Shown: positions 9,509-20,025 of the stretch, one piece after another | How positions within the stretch are numbered: the stretch's first letter is position 1 | How the letters are laid out: every line of letters begins with the position of its first letter | Source of the DNA: Thiemannella venezuelensis | GTDB taxonomy: Bacteria > Actinomycetota > Actinomycetes > Streptosporangiales > Streptosporangiaceae | Length of the DNA: 64,000 nt | Reading direction: 5' to 3' | NCBI RefSeq assembly: GCF_014203605.1 | Contig: NZ_JACHJJ010000016.1 | Coordinates: forward strand, 124,001-188,000 | Notes under the pieces: model-generated | What the model saw: only the letters and a program-made list of their open reading frames with translations | Database searches by the model: none | Told to the model about the DNA's origin: nothing | Program-made: the position numbers and the translations under genes

Positions 9509-10882
9509 ATGCGACTCACTCTGCGGCGGGCTGTCGCCGTCGGCTCGATGCTCACGCTGATCGGTGTCGTGGCCCCCGCGGCGGCGGCCCACTCCGAGGA
9601 CGACCCGCGGAGCTGCCGGGACCTGATGGGGGCGGACGCCCCGGCGTTCATCCAGTGCCGGTGGCTGGCCAAGCCCGACGAGGCCTTCGACGTCGTGAAG
9701 TTCTGGGCGGACAACGACAACGCCAACCTCAAGGAGGCCACCCCGTACGGCGGGCACTTCATCGACTGCTCGGCCCCGGGGAGCGTCTGCCCGGTGGCGG
9801 AGGGCGACGGGACCGTCCGCGACGAGAACTCCCCGCTGCCGGAGGGCGCGGAGGACGGCGGCACGCCCGAGTGCGAGGCCGGCCAGGAGTGCTCGGTCGA
9901 CGGCCACGCGGAGGGCGGCGACGGCACGGTGAGCGAGGCCGAGCCGGGCAGCCCCGCCGACCCGGGATCGGGCACCGCGGGGACGGCGACCACGCAGACC
10001 ACGCAGACCGCGCAGGCCGCCGCGGTCCCGCCCACCGCGGCGGAGATCGCGGCGGCGGCGCAGACCCCCGCCGGCCGGGCCGTCACCTCGGCCAGGGCCA
10101 CCGGGCTGCGGGTCTGGCTCGACACCGAGCTGGCCGACGACTGGAAGGCCGGCCCCGAGGCGTTCGCCGCGGCCGTCAAGCGCGTCGGCGCGCTGGCCGC
10201 GCGGCCCGAGGTCGCCGGGATCCGGTTCACCGCGCAGCTCGGCTACAACACGACGTTCACGAAGCACGAGGAGATCACCGCCTTCGTCGCCGGCGCCGCC
10301 GCCGCGCTCCGCCGGGCGGCCCCCGGCAAGCGGCTGGGCGTGCACACGGTCGTGCCCGCGTTCGCCTGCGGCGCGGACGAGGCCTGCAAGGCCGAGATGG
10401 CCGAGCGCCACCCGCTGCTCGCCCCGGAGAAGATCGAGTCCAGCCTGGTCGCCGGCCAGGTCGACCAGGTCACCCTCGACACCGGCCTGCTGTACGGCGG
10501 CTACACGGCCTGGAACATCGACGCCGCGACGGCCCAGCGCAACCAGTGGATCCAGGTCCGCGCCCGGGCGTGGGACGTGCTGGCCCAGGTCGCCGCCGAG
10601 GAGACCGGTCTCGTCGGGGACGTCACCGCCGAGGAGGTCGCCACCCGCGTCTCCACCCCGGTCATGGACGGCGGCGCCCAGCAGATCAACCTCTGGACCC
10701 GTGTCCAGGACGCCCAGGGCGGCGTGAAGCACCTGACCGCCTGGGCCGAACTGGCGAAGCTCGGCCCGATCCAGCGCCGCCTGGCCGCCGTCTACAACCC
10801 GGCCGCCCCGGCGACGGACCCGGCCGCCGACCTGAAGAAGATCAGCGAGGTCTTCGGCCAGGTCTACCTCACCACCGCCTGA
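9509..10882 (+). CDS. Secreted protein of unknown function
   Basis: The protein has 457 residues. A clear Sec signal peptide (MRLTLRRAVAVG, then a hydrophobic core ending AAAAHS) is followed by a Cys-containing N-terminal part. Next comes an acidic, Thr/Gln-rich linker (about 130-175) and a C-terminal globular domain of about 270 residues. The C-terminal half (RVWLDTELADDW; VDQVTLDTGLLYGGY) has the rhythm of a beta/alpha-barrel, but I cannot assign a family. A 185-bp gap separates it from the glycosyltransferase, so it probably has its own promoter. Position suggests an extracellular role alongside the antigen-85-like enzyme. Confidence 0.75.
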   Translation: MRLTLRRAVAVGSMLTLIGVVAPAAAAHSEDDPRSCRDLMGADAPAFIQCRWLAKPDEAFDVVKFWADNDNANLKEATPYGGHFIDCSAPGSVCPVAEGDGTVRDENSPLPEGAEDGGTPECEAGQECSVDGHAEGGDGTVSEAEPGSPADPGSGTAGTATTQTTQTAQAAAVPPTAAEIAAAAQTPAGRAVTSARATGLRVWLDTELADDWKAGPEAFAAAVKRVGALAARPEVAGIRFTAQLGYNTTFTKHEEITAFVAGAAAALRRAAPGKRLGVHTVVPAFACGADEACKAEMAERHPLLAPEKIESSLVAGQVDQVTLDTGLLYGGYTAWNIDAATAQRNQWIQVRARAWDVLAQVAAEETGLVGDVTAEEVATRVSTPVMDGGAQQINLWTRVQDAQGGVKHLTAWAELAKLGPIQRRLAAVYNPAAPATDPAADLKKISEVFGQVYLTTA

Positions 10883-10951
10883 TCGCCCGCCCGGCAGGGT
10901 GCCGAGCAGTCTCGGCCCGGCCGCGGCGGCGATCGACCGCGCGCTCGCCGG

Positions 10952-12103
10952 CTAGTCCAGCAGGCCCCAGTCGCCGTCGTCCTCGGCCGGCGGGGGAGCC
11001 TCCGGGTCCTGCTCGGCCCCGGGGGCGGCGGCCCGCACGCCGAGCGCCTTGAGGATCATCGGGAAGGAGCGTCTGAACTCGCGCTCCCAGTACGGCCAGC
11101 TGTGGGTGCCGTTCTTGTAGAGGTTCACCACCGGCCTGACCCCGTACAGGCGGAGCTTGGCGACCAGGTGCCTGGTCGTGTAGGCCGAGACCGGCTCGCC
11201 CAGGTGGGCCGGGTGCCAGGGGGTGCCGGGCGGGTCGAGCTCGCCGTTGAGGCTGGTCGTGCCGCTGGAGATGTAGATGCTCACGCCGCGCAGGTTCCTG
11301 GCGTAGGCGGAGGGGTCGTTGGCCTTCCAGACGTTCGCGTTCTTGATCGGGTCGCCCCACAGGGCCTTGGGGTCCTGCTTCTCGGCGGCCTGGGCGTTCA
11401 TGATCAGATCGGGGATGCCGGGCAGGCGGGTGGACATGACGCCGCTGTGGGCGCCGGCGAAGCGGAACATGCCGCGGTGGCGCGCGGCGTACTTCATCGC
11501 CCCGTAGGCGCCCATGGACAGGCCGGAGACGGCCCGGCGGGTCCCGGCCCGGTAGCCGATCTCCAGCAGGCGGCGCACCTCGTAGGTGTGGAAGGTCTCC
11601 CACGCGGGCGGGCCGCCCCTGCCCTTGTTGAACCAGTTGCTGTAGTTCCCGGCCCGGCCGGCCTCGGGCATCACGACGATCATGTCGAGGTTCTCGGTCA
11701 GCTCCTCGATCCCGGTCATCCTGGTCCACGAGGTGTAGTCGTCCACCCCGCCGTGGAGCAGGTAGAGCACCGGCCAGGTGCGCTTGGCACGCTTCGACCA
11801 GCCCTTGGGCAGCAGCAGCCGGACCGGCAGGATCGCGTCGACCGAGGGGGAGGAGACCATGACGTCGACCGCGCGCTCGCCGAGCCACTTCTCCTGCACC
11901 ACCTGCGCGCCGCCGGGCCGCGCGGCCGGCCAGGGCCCCGACGGGCTCTTCGGGGCGGTCAGGACCTGCCCGCCCCGGTCCGCCGAGGCCGCTGTCCCGG
12001 CGGGGGCCGCGTGCGCCGCCGGGAGGCCGACGGCCGTCACGGCGGGCAGACCGACGGCCGCAGCGGTCGCGAGCGCCAGGAGTCCGCGTCGGACAGGTCG
12101 CAT
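10952..12103 (-). CDS. Secreted antigen-85-like acyltransferase/esterase
   Basis: The 383-residue alpha/beta hydrolase belongs to the esterase D/Ag85 family, with a signal peptide ending near AAHAAPAG. LLHGGVDDYTSW supplies the oxyanion region, the nucleophile elbow GLSMGAYGAM has Ser at residue 196, and the C-terminal His lies in GTHSWPYW, the wording typical of mycoloyltransferases. Those enzymes move mycolic acids between trehalose and arabinogalactan outside the cell. An acyltransferase acting on the beta-hydroxy lipid of this locus is a reasonable inference; simple esterase activity is the alternative. The gene is transcribed away from the PKS, across a 258-bp divergent region. Confidence 0.85.
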   Translation of the reverse strand: MRPVRRGLLALATAAAVGLPAVTAVGLPAAHAAPAGTAASADRGGQVLTAPKSPSGPWPAARPGGAQVVQEKWLGERAVDVMVSSPSVDAILPVRLLLPKGWSKRAKRTWPVLYLLHGGVDDYTSWTRMTGIEELTENLDMIVVMPEAGRAGNYSNWFNKGRGGPPAWETFHTYEVRRLLEIGYRAGTRRAVSGLSMGAYGAMKYAARHRGMFRFAGAHSGVMSTRLPGIPDLIMNAQAAEKQDPKALWGDPIKNANVWKANDPSAYARNLRGVSIYISSGTTSLNGELDPPGTPWHPAHLGEPVSAYTTRHLVAKLRLYGVRPVVNLYKNGTHSWPYWEREFRRSFPMILKALGVRAAAPGAEQDPEAPPPAEDDGDWGLLD

Positions 12104-12361
12104 GGTCGTTTCCCTCCACCCGGCCTGACGACAGGGGCCGTGGCAGGCGACCCTAGGCGCGGTGACCGAGCGGTAGCTATACGCGTTCACAACGAAACGG
12201 CGGGCGCCGCTTGCGCCCCGCGGACAAATCCCCTCCCGCCTGTGGCCGTTATCACAACTATGACAAAACGCCCTGGTGGATTGTGGTCTGCCAGGACTCC
12301 TTAACACCGGTCCTGATCGGTAAGTTAACCGGTCACTTCGGCTGTTCTTGGGAGTCGCCCC
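12104..12361. promoter_or_regulatory. Divergent intergenic region between acyltransferase and PKS
   Basis: This 258-bp, locally AT-richer spacer must contain the promoters of both genes. Two ACCGGT palindromes (12306-12311 and 12329-12334), separated by 17 bases, straddle GATCGGTAAGTT and could be a regulator site. The PKS start (GTG) lies 27 bases beyond the second one. I could not assign -10/-35 boxes with confidence. Confidence 0.4.
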
Positions 12362-15300
12362 GTGGACCTGCTCGGCGAAGACGAGATCCGCCGCTTCCTC
12401 ACGGAACGGATCGCCACCCGCTGCCGCCTGCCCCTCACCGGAGTCGACCCCGACCGCCCGCTGGAGGAGTTCGGGCTCTCCTCGCGGGACGCGGTCGCCG
12501 TCGCCGGAGAGCTGGAGACCCTGCTGGGCAGGGAACTGGGGCCCACGCTGGTCTGGGAGTACCCCACGGTCAACCGCCTCGCCCGCGGGCTCGCCGCGTC
12601 CGCCGCCGATCCGTCCTCCGCCGTCGCCGACCCCGCCGCGCAGGCCGTACGGCGGGCCGCCCCGGACGAGCCGGTCGCGGTGATCGGGGTCGGCTGCCGC
12701 CTGCCCGGCGGGATCCACGGCCCCGGGGAGTTCTGGCGGCTGCTCATGGCGGGCGGCGACGCGGTCGGGCAGGTGCCCGAGGGTCGGTGGGAGGCGTTCG
12801 ACGACGGCTCCCCGCACACGGCCGAGGCGCTGGCCGGGACCACCAGGCACGGCGGCTTCCTGGGGGACGTGGCCGGGTTCGACGCCGACTTCTTCGGGAT
12901 CGTCCCGGGGGAGGCCGAGACCATGGACCCGCAGCAGCGGCTGCTGCTGGAGACGGCCTGGGAGGCGCTGGAGCACGCCGGGGTCGCGCCCCGCTCGCTG
13001 CGCGGGAGCCGTACCGGGGCGTTCGTCGGCATCTCCGGCAACGAGTACGCCTACCTGACCACCGCGGACGTGACCGGGGTGGACGCCTGGACGGCGACCG
13101 GGGCGGCGTTCAGCATCGCGGCGAACCGGCTCTCGTACGTGCTCGACCTGCGGGGGCCGAGCCTGGCGGTGGACACCGCCTGCTCGTCGTCGCTGGTCGC
13201 CACGGACCTGGCGGTGCGGAGCCTGCGGTCGGGGGAGAGCGACCTGGCGCTGGCGGCGGGGGTCAACCTGCTGCTCTCGCCGGTGGTGACGATCGCGTTC
13301 GACCGGGGCGGCGGGACCGCGCCCGACGGGCGGTGCAAGGCGTTCGACGCCTCGGCCGACGGGATGGTCCGGGCCGAGGGCTGCGGCGTCGTGGTGCTCA
13401 AGCGGCTGGCGGACGCGCGGCGCGACGGGGACCGGGTGCTCGCCGTGGTCCGGGCCACCGCGGTCAACCAGGACGGCCGCTCCAACGGCCTGGTCGCGCC
13501 CAACCCGGAGGCGCAGGAGGAACTGCTCCGCACGGCCTACGCCGGCCTGGAGCCGCCGGACTACATCGAGGCCCACGGCACCGGCACCTTCCTCGGCGAC
13601 CCCATCGAGGCCCGCGCGATCGACGCCGCCCTGCCGCCCGGGCACCGCGTGCTGCTCGGCTCGGCCAAGAGCAACCTGGGCCACCTGGAGGCCGCCGCCG
13701 GGATCACCGGCCTGATCAAGACCGTCCTCGCGCTCCACCACGGGGTGATCCCGCCGAGCGTGCACTTCCGCGAGCCCAACCCGCACATCCCCTGGGAGCG
13801 CCTGGAGGTCGTGACGGCGCCCACCCCCTGGCCGGGCGAGAGGCCGCGGGCGGGCGTCTCCTCCTTCGGCTTCGGCGGCACCAACGCGCACGTCGTGCTG
13901 GACGCGGCCGTTCCGCAGGCGCCGGCGGAGCCGTCCGGCGACGGAGCGGAGACCTCGCGGCGGGAGACCGGGCGGCGGGAGACCGGGCGGCGGGAGCGGG
14001 ACGGCGCCCGGGTGTTCCTGCTGACGGACGTGTCGGCGGAGCGGGTGCGGGCGCACGCCGGGGTGCTGGCGGCCTGGGCCGGAGGGCGGGACCGGCCTGC
14101 ACCGGACGGGCCCGCACCGGACGGGACGGTGCCGGACGGGACGGCGCTGGAGGACGTCGCGCACACGCTCGCGCGCCGGGCCGGGCGGGGACGCGTCGGG
14201 GCCGCCGTGGTGGCGCGGGACGCGGGTGAGCTGGTCGCCGGGCTGCGCGCCGTGCACGAGGGCAGGGCCGAGACCGGCCTGGCCGTCGCGGGCGGGGCGG
14301 GACCGGTCTGGGTGTTCTCCGGATACGGCTCGCAGTGGGCGGGCATGGGCGCGCGGCTCTACGCGGAGGAGCCGGTCTTCGCCGCCGCGATCGACGAGCT
14401 CGACCCGCTCCTCCTGGCCGAGGCGGAGATCCCGCTGCGGGAGATCGTCGCCGGGGGGCGCGAGGCCGGGGGCGTGGTCACGGCCCAGCCGGTGATCTTC
14501 GCGCTGCAGGTGGCGCTCGCCCGGCTCTGGACGGCCCGCGGCGTACGGCCCGCGGCGGTGATCGGGCACTCGATGGGCGAGGTCGCGGCGGCCGTGGTCG
14601 CGGGCGGGATCGGCCTGCCCGACGCGGTCCGGGTGATCTGCCGCCGGGCCCGGCTGCTCGGCACCCTGGGCGGCGGCGGGGCCATGGCCGTGCTGGAGGT
14701 GGCCGCCGGAGAGGTCCCGGACGACCTGCACGTCGCCGTGCACGCCTCGCCGCGGCAGTGCGTCGTCACCGGGGACCCCGGCCGGGTCGCGGAGTTCGCC
14801 GCGGAGGTCCGGGCGCGGGGCCTGCTCTCGCGGCTGCTGACCGCCGAGGGCGCCGGGCACTCGCCGCAGGTCAAGCCGTTGCTGCCGAAGCTGCGCGAGG
14901 CGCTCGCCGAGATCGCGGGCGGCAAGCCCGAGCTCCCGTTCTACTCGACCGTGTTCGACGACCCCCGGGAGGTCCCCACCTTCGAGCCCGCCTACTGGGC
15001 CGCCGGGGTGCGCCGCCCGGTCCGGCTGATGGCCGCCCTCCAGGCCGCCGCCGAGGACGGGTACGGCGTCTTCACCGAGATCAGCCCGCACCCGGTGCTG
15101 GCCGCCCCGCTCCGCGACACCCTCCCGCGCGGCACGGTCGTCACCCACTCCCTGCGCCGAGGCCACGACGAGGAGTTCGCGGTCCAGCTCGCCGCCGTCG
15201 CGGTGGCCCTGCCGTCCGCGGACCTGGCCGCGCCGGGCGCGGTCGCCGACGTGCCGCCGTCCCCGTGGCGGCACGAGCGCCACTGGGCCTCCGCCGTCCG

Positions 15301-18300
15301 GCGCTCCGCGCTCCCGCCCGGCGCCCACCCCCTGCTCGGCGCGCACGTCGAGAGCCCCGCCGGGCACGTGTGGAGCACGACCGTCGGCGACCTCTCGGAC
15401 GCCCCCTGGCGGCTGGACCCCGCGGTCTGGCGGCTGCACGGCCTGCCGGTGCTGCCGCTCGCCGCGGTGGCCGCGCTCGCCCAGGCCGCGGCCGCCGAGG
15501 TGTACGGCGGGGCGGAGCTCACCGACGTCGCCCTGGACGCGCTGCTGCCGCTGCCCGCCACGGTCACCACCACCCTGACCTCGTCCGGCGGGATCGAGAT
15601 CGACGCCAGGAACGCCGCGGGGATCTGGGTCCGGTACGGCACCGCGACCGTCGCCGTCGACTCGCCCCCGTCCGGTCCGGTCCCGGCCCCGGCGGAGCTG
15701 GCGGCCCGGCTGGCCGCGCTCGCCCCGGAGAGCCGGGCGGAGACCCCGGTCGAGATCGAGCACCTGGCCGCGGACGGCACCCCCACCGGGGTGCTGACCC
15801 GGCGGATCCCCGCCGCGGAGGTGCCGGTCCCGCTCGCGGGCAAGCTCGTGGAGCGCGTGTGGACCGCGGATGCGCCGATCGCCGGAGTCGATGCCGAATC
15901 GTCGCGTGTCGTGGGTGTCGATCTCGTTTCAGCAGGGAATGGACCAGGTCAGCGCTCGGCTCGCGGCCGGCTGTTCGTGGCTGGTGAGGGGGATCCGCGA
16001 GCCGAGCTTCTCCTCTCCGCCCTGGCCGCCGCCGGGCACGCCGTCCGGCGCGCCGCACTGCCCCGGCCGCCCGCGCTCCGCGCCGAACCCTCCCTGGTCC
16101 CGGCCCAGCGCCGGGCACCCGCCCCCGACCGGATCCCGCAGGCCGCCGGCGGTCTCACAGGAACCGCCGATCTCACAGAGATCGGCGAGGTCGTCGTCCT
16201 GGTCCCGTCCGGTCTCACTCCGGCCGGGGCCGAGGAGACCGTCCTGGCCGTCACCCGGATCGTCCGCGACCTCGCCGGAGCCGGAGCCGGAGCCGGGGCG
16301 GGGGCGGGGGCGCGCCTGCGCCTGGTCACCGAGCGGGCGCAGGCCGTACGGGAGGGGGAGGGCGGCGACCCCGGGGCCGCCGCCCTGCGCGGGCTGGTCA
16401 GGGTGCTGGCCTTCGAGCACCCCGGCCTGCGGGCCCGCCTGGCCGACGTCGACGGCCCGGAGGCGCTGCCGGCCGAGCTCGCCGACGACGGCCCGGAGGA
16501 CGAGGTCGCCTGGCGCGGCGGCGTCCGGTACACCGCCCGCCTCGCCGCCCCGGCCCCGCCCGCGCGCCGGCCGGGCAGGCCGGTCGTACGGCGCGGCGGG
16601 GGATACCTGATCACCGGCGGGTACGGCGGGCTGGGCCTGGTGGTCGCCCGCTGGCTGGCCGAGCGGGGGGCCGGGCGGATCGTGCTCGGCGGGCGCTCCG
16701 GGCCGTCCCCCGAGGGCGCCGAGACCATCGAGCGGTTGCGGGCGCTCGGCACGGAGATCCGGGTGGTGGCCGGCGACCTGGCCGCGCCGGGGACCGCCGC
16801 GCGGCTGGTGGCGGCGGTCACGGAGGACGGGCTGCGGCTGCGCGGGGTCGTGCACGCGGCGGGCGCGCTGGACGACCGGCTGGTCACCGAGGTCGGCGCC
16901 GAGGACCTGCGCCGGGTCTGGGCGGCCAAGGTCCGCGGCGGCCTGGCGCTGCACGAGGCGACCCGGGAGGCCGATCCGGACTGGTGGGTGGCGTTCTCGT
17001 CCGCCGCGGCGCTGCTCGGCTCGCCGGGGCAGGCGGCCTACGCGGCGGCCAACGCCTGGCTGGACGCGCTGTGCGACCTGCGCCGGGCCGAGGGGCTGCC
17101 CGCGACGACGATCAACTGGGGGACCTGGGCCGAGGTCGGCGGTGCGAGCCAGGCGGCGCTGCCCGCGGTCACGCCGATCACTCCGGGCGAGGGTGTGGAG
17201 GCGCTGGAGGCCCTGCTGGGCGGGGGCGCGGCGGCGGCGGGCGTGGTCCGGCTGGACGCGGCCGCGGCGGTGGCCGCCTTCCCCGGGATCGCGCGCATGC
17301 CGTACTTCGCGGAGCTCGCGGGCGCCGGGACCGGCGCGGCCGAGTGGGCCGGGGCCGGGGCGCTGACGGGGATGGACCCGGACGAGGCGCTGGCGGCGAT
17401 CACCGCCAAGATCAGGGAGCGGACGGCCGTGGTGCTGGGCTTCGAGGAGGCCTGGCTCCAGGAGGACACGGTGCTGACCGGCGCGGGGCTCGACTCGCTG
17501 GCGGCCACCCGGGTGCGCGGGACGATCGAGCACGACTTCGGAGTGGGTCTGCCGGCCGCGCTCCTGCTGCAGGGGGCGACCCTCGGCGACGTGGCCGCGG
17601 CCGTCGCCGCCGAACTGGGCATCCGGGGCGCCCGGGACGCCGCGGTCCGGCCGGTGGGGCCGCGGGACGCGGCGGAGCGCCAGGTCGTGGCCGCGCTGCG
17701 GCAGGTGCTGGGCCGCGAACCCGGCGTGAACGAGGAGGTCCCGGCGGACGTGCTGCCGATCGTGCTCGGCGTGCTCGGCCGGGAGACCGGCCGCGGGCTG
17801 TCGGCCGCGGGCGCGCTGACCGGGGCGCAGGTCGCCGATCTGGTCCGCGCGGCCGACGAGGAGGAGGCGGCCCGGGGGATCGTCCGCCCGCTGACCGAGG
17901 CGGCCCGCGCCTACCTGGCCGGGGAGGGCGGGCGGACGCCGCTGTTCCTGGGGCATCCGGCCGGGGGGACGACGGGGGTGTACGCGCCGCTGGCCGGGCT
18001 GCTCGGCGCGGAGCGGGCGGTGTTCGGACTGGAACGGCTGGAGGACGCCGGGGAGCTCGGGGCGGAGCTGGGAGTGGTGGAGCGCGCCGCCCGGTACGCG
18101 GCGGAGATCAGGAAGGTGCAGCCGGCGGGGCCGTACCGGCTGGGGGGATGGTCGTTCGGCGGGATCCTGGCCTTCGAGATCGCGCGGCAGCTCGGGGCGG
18201 AGCACGTCGAGCTGGTCGCGATGATCGACTCGGGGCTGCCGGACGAGCGGGACCCGGCGGAGCGGGCGGAGATCACCGCCCGCAGGTACGCGGACTTCGC

Positions 18301-18718
18301 CGCCTACCTGCACGAGACCTACGGGGTGGAGGTCGATCTCGGCTACGGGGAGTTGGCGGCCCTGGACGAGGCGGGGCAGCTCGCGCTCGCCGGGGAGCGC
18401 GTCGCCGCGTCGGGAGTGCTGGACCTGCTGGGCGAGGCGATCCTGCGCCACCAGATCACCTCGCACGCCGACACCCGGGCCCTGGAGGGGTACCGGGCGG
18501 GGGCCTACGGGGGCCGGACGGTGCTCTACCGGTCCACGGACCCGACCCCGTGGGCGGTCGAGGACGCCAGGTACGCCCACGACGGCGACCCCGCCAGGGG
18601 GTTCGGCCCGTACATCCCGGGGCTGGAGATCGTCACGGTCCCCGGCTCGCACCACCTCAACCTGCTCGACCCGCCCCACGTCGAAGTCATCGCCGCTCAC
18701 CTTGGAGGCCAGCTGTGA
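12362..18718 (+). CDS. Pks13-like type I polyketide synthase (ACP-KS-AT-[DH]-KR-ACP-TE)
   Basis: The protein has 2118 residues. The N-terminal ACP carries FGLSSRDAV (Ser41), the form seen in FAAL-loaded carriers. The KS has Cys274, His405 and His441. The AT has GHSMGE with Ser737, and GAGH (830-833) at the extender-specificity position, unlike malonyl (HAFH) or methylmalonyl (YASH) forms. A DH-like fold near 985-1110 lacks an intact HxxxGxxxxP motif. The KR has [10 protein letters not shown] (1503-1505, B-type), Ser1547 and Tyr1560. The C-terminal ACP has Ser1712, and the thioesterase has GWSFGG (Ser1931). Mycobacterial Pks13 is ACP-KS-AT-ACP-TE, so the in-cis KR is extra. One round would give an alpha-alkyl, D-beta-hydroxy acid. 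The GTG start overlaps nothing upstream. Confidence 0.93.
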   Translation: MDLLGEDEIRRFLTERIATRCRLPLTGVDPDRPLEEFGLSSRDAVAVAGELETLLGRELGPTLVWEYPTVNRLARGLAASAADPSSAVADPAAQAVRRAAPDEPVAVIGVGCRLPGGIHGPGEFWRLLMAGGDAVGQVPEGRWEAFDDGSPHTAEALAGTTRHGGFLGDVAGFDADFFGIVPGEAETMDPQQRLLLETAWEALEHAGVAPRSLRGSRTGAFVGISGNEYAYLTTADVTGVDAWTATGAAFSIAANRLSYVLDLRGPSLAVDTACSSSLVATDLAVRSLRSGESDLALAAGVNLLLSPVVTIAFDRGGGTAPDGRCKAFDASADGMVRAEGCGVVVLKRLADARRDGDRVLAVVRATAVNQDGRSNGLVAPNPEAQEELLRTAYAGLEPPDYIEAHGTGTFLGDPIEARAIDAALPPGHRVLLGSAKSNLGHLEAAAGITGLIKTVLALHHGVIPPSVHFREPNPHIPWERLEVVTAPTPWPGERPRAGVSSFGFGGTNAHVVLDAAVPQAPAEPSGDGAETSRRETGRRETGRRERDGARVFLLTDVSAERVRAHAGVLAAWAGGRDRPAPDGPAPDGTVPDGTALEDVAHTLARRAGRGRVGAAVVARDAGELVAGLRAVHEGRAETGLAVAGGAGPVWVFSGYGSQWAGMGARLYAEEPVFAAAIDELDPLLLAEAEIPLREIVAGGREAGGVVTAQPVIFALQVALARLWTARGVRPAAVIGHSMGEVAAAVVAGGIGLPDAVRVICRRARLLGTLGGGGAMAVLEVAAGEVPDDLHVAVHASPRQCVVTGDPGRVAEFAAEVRARGLLSRLLTAEGAGHSPQVKPLLPKLREALAEIAGGKPELPFYSTVFDDPREVPTFEPAYWAAGVRRPVRLMAALQAAAEDGYGVFTEISPHPVLAAPLRDTLPRGTVVTHSLRRGHDEEFAVQLAAVAVALPSADLAAPGAVADVPPSPWRHERHWASAVRRSALPPGAHPLLGAHVESPAGHVWSTTVGDLSDAPWRLDPAVWRLHGLPVLPLAAVAALAQAAAAEVYGGAELTDVALDALLPLPATVTTTLTSSGGIEIDARNAAGIWVRYGTATVAVDSPPSGPVPAPAELAARLAALAPESRAETPVEIEHLAADGTPTGVLTRRIPAAEVPVPLAGKLVERVWTADAPIAGVDAESSRVVGVDLVSAGNGPGQRSARGRLFVAGEGDPRAELLLSALAAAGHAVRRAALPRPPALRAEPSLVPAQRRAPAPDRIPQAAGGLTGTADLTEIGEVVVLVPSGLTPAGAEETVLAVTRIVRDLAGAGAGAGAGAGARLRLVTERAQAVREGEGGDPGAAALRGLVRVLAFEHPGLRARLADVDGPEALPAELADDGPEDEVAWRGGVRYTARLAAPAPPARRPGRPVVRRGGGYLITGGYGGLGLVVARWLAERGAGRIVLGGRSGPSPEGAETIERLRALGTEIRVVAGDLAAPGTAARLVAAVTEDGLRLRGVVHAAGALDDRLVTEVGAEDLRRVWAAKVRGGLALHEATREADPDWWVAFSSAAALLGSPGQAAYAAANAWLDALCDLRRAEGLPATTINWGTWAEVGGASQAALPAVTPITPGEGVEALEALLGGGAAAAGVVRLDAAAAVAAFPGIARMPYFAELAGAGTGAAEWAGAGALTGMDPDEALAAITAKIRERTAVVLGFEEAWLQEDTVLTGAGLDSLAATRVRGTIEHDFGVGLPAALLLQGATLGDVAAAVAAELGIRGARDAAVRPVGPRDAAERQVVAALRQVLGREPGVNEEVPADVLPIVLGVLGRETGRGLSAAGALTGAQVADLVRAADEEEAARGIVRPLTEAARAYLAGEGGRTPLFLGHPAGGTTGVYAPLAGLLGAERAVFGLERLEDAGELGAELGVVERAARYAAEIRKVQPAGPYRLGGWSFGGILAFEIARQLGAEHVELVAMIDSGLPDERDPAERAEITARRYADFAAYLHETYGVEVDLGYGELAALDEAGQLALAGERVAASGVLDLLGEAILRHQITSHADTRALEGYRAGAYGGRTVLYRSTDPTPWAVEDARYAHDGDPARGFGPYIPGLEIVTVPGSHHLNLLDPPHVEVIAAHLGGQL

Positions 18719-20025
18719 CCCTCGCCCAGGCCGTCGTCGACGGTGCCGATCCCGAAGAGCTCGCCCGCCTGGAGGTCCCCACCACCTTCCTGGCGGCCCA
18801 CACCCGCAAGGACGAGGTCGGCATGTTCGGCCGCGTCCCGCACGGCGTCGACGGCGTCGACAAGGACATCACCCGCTCCGTCCACGTCGGCGAGGTGCCG
18901 ATGCCGGAGCTCGCGCCCGACGAGGTGCTGATCGCCGTCATGGCCAGCGCCATCAACTTCAACACCGTGTGGACGGCCATGTTCGAGCCGATCCCCACCT
19001 TCGCCTTCCTGGAGCGCTTCGGCCGTACCGACCCCCGCCACGACCGGGACTTCCACGTCCTCGGCTCGGACGCCTCCGGGGTGGTCGTCCGCATGGGCGC
19101 GGCGGTGAGGCACTGGAAGATCGGCGACCGGGTCGTCACCTCGCCCGCCTACGTCGACGAGCAGGACCCGATCACCCATTCCGACTCCATGCTCGGCGCG
19201 GACCTGCGCGCCTGGGGGTTCGAGACCAACTACGGCGGGCTGGCCGAGTTCGCCGTGGTCAAGGCCACCCAGCTGCTGCCCAAGCCCAGGCACCTGAGCT
19301 GGGAGGAGGCGGCCTGCAACATGCTGTGCGCCTCCACCGCCTACCGGATGCTGGTCGGCGAGCGCGGCTCCCGGATGAAGCAGGGCGACGTGGTGCTGCT
19401 CTGGGGAGCCACCGGCGGTCTCGGCGCGTACGGCGTGCAGCTCGTGAAGAACGGCGGCGGCATCCCGGTCGGCGTGGTCAGCTCCGGGGCGAAGGCGGAC
19501 CTGCTGCGCCGGATGGGCTGCGAGCACATCGTCGACCGCTCGCAGTTCGAGCACCTCGACGACGAGAAGGCCTGGCGCGCCTTCGGCGCCGAGGTCCGCC
19601 GCCAGGTGGGCGAGGACCCGCACATCGTCTTCGAGCACACCGGCAAGGACACCTTCGGCGCCTCCGTCTACGTCGCCCGGCGCGGCGGCTCGGTCGTCAC
19701 CTGCGGCTCCTCCAGCGGGTACGCGCACGCCTACGACAACCGGCACCTGTGGATGAAGCTCAAGAGCATCATCGGCTCGCACGGCGCGAACTACCAGGAG
19801 TGCCACGAGGTCAACCGGCTGCTCTCGCTGGGCATGCTGCAGCCCACCCTCTCGACGGTCTACCCGCTGGCGCGGACCGGCGAGGCGGCCCGCGCCGTGC
19901 AGCGCAACGAGCACGTCGGAAAGGTGGGCGTGCTGGGTCTGGCCCCCGCCGAGGACCTCGGGATCGAGGACCACGCGCTGCGCGAGCGCATCGGCGAGGA
20001 CCGGATCAGGCTGTTCCGGAGCTGA
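18715..20025 (+). CDS. ccr: Crotonyl-CoA carboxylase/reductase
   Basis: The 436-residue zinc-free MDR-family enzyme reduces and carboxylates 2-enoyl-CoA with NADPH and CO2, giving ethylmalonyl-CoA or longer alkylmalonyl-CoA. The four residues known to hold CO2 in characterised Ccr are present: Asn81 (AINFNTVW), Phe169-Glu170 (WGFETNYGG) and His356 (GSHGANY). The nucleotide loop is WGATGGLGAYG. The GTG start overlaps the PKS stop by four bases and is preceded by GGAGG. That coupling makes extender supply for the PKS AT its obvious role. Confidence 0.95.
   Translation: MTLAQAVVDGADPEELARLEVPTTFLAAHTRKDEVGMFGRVPHGVDGVDKDITRSVHVGEVPMPELAPDEVLIAVMASAINFNTVWTAMFEPIPTFAFLERFGRTDPRHDRDFHVLGSDASGVVVRMGAAVRHWKIGDRVVTSPAYVDEQDPITHSDSMLGADLRAWGFETNYGGLAEFAVVKATQLLPKPRHLSWEEAACNMLCASTAYRMLVGERGSRMKQGDVVLLWGATGGLGAYGVQLVKNGGGIPVGVVSSGAKADLLRRMGCEHIVDRSQFEHLDDEKAWRAFGAEVRRQVGEDPHIVFEHTGKDTFGASVYVARRGGSVVTCGSSSGYAHAYDNRHLWMKLKSIIGSHGANYQECHEVNRLLSLGMLQPTLSTVYPLARTGEAARAVQRNEHVGKVGVLGLAPAEDLGIEDHALRERIGEDRIRLFRS

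Noticed and set aside
12104-15763. A long leftward open frame upstream of the Ag85-like gene, through the PKS
   Set aside because: It is an antisense shadow of the PKS. The real transferase starts at 12103 with a signal peptide.
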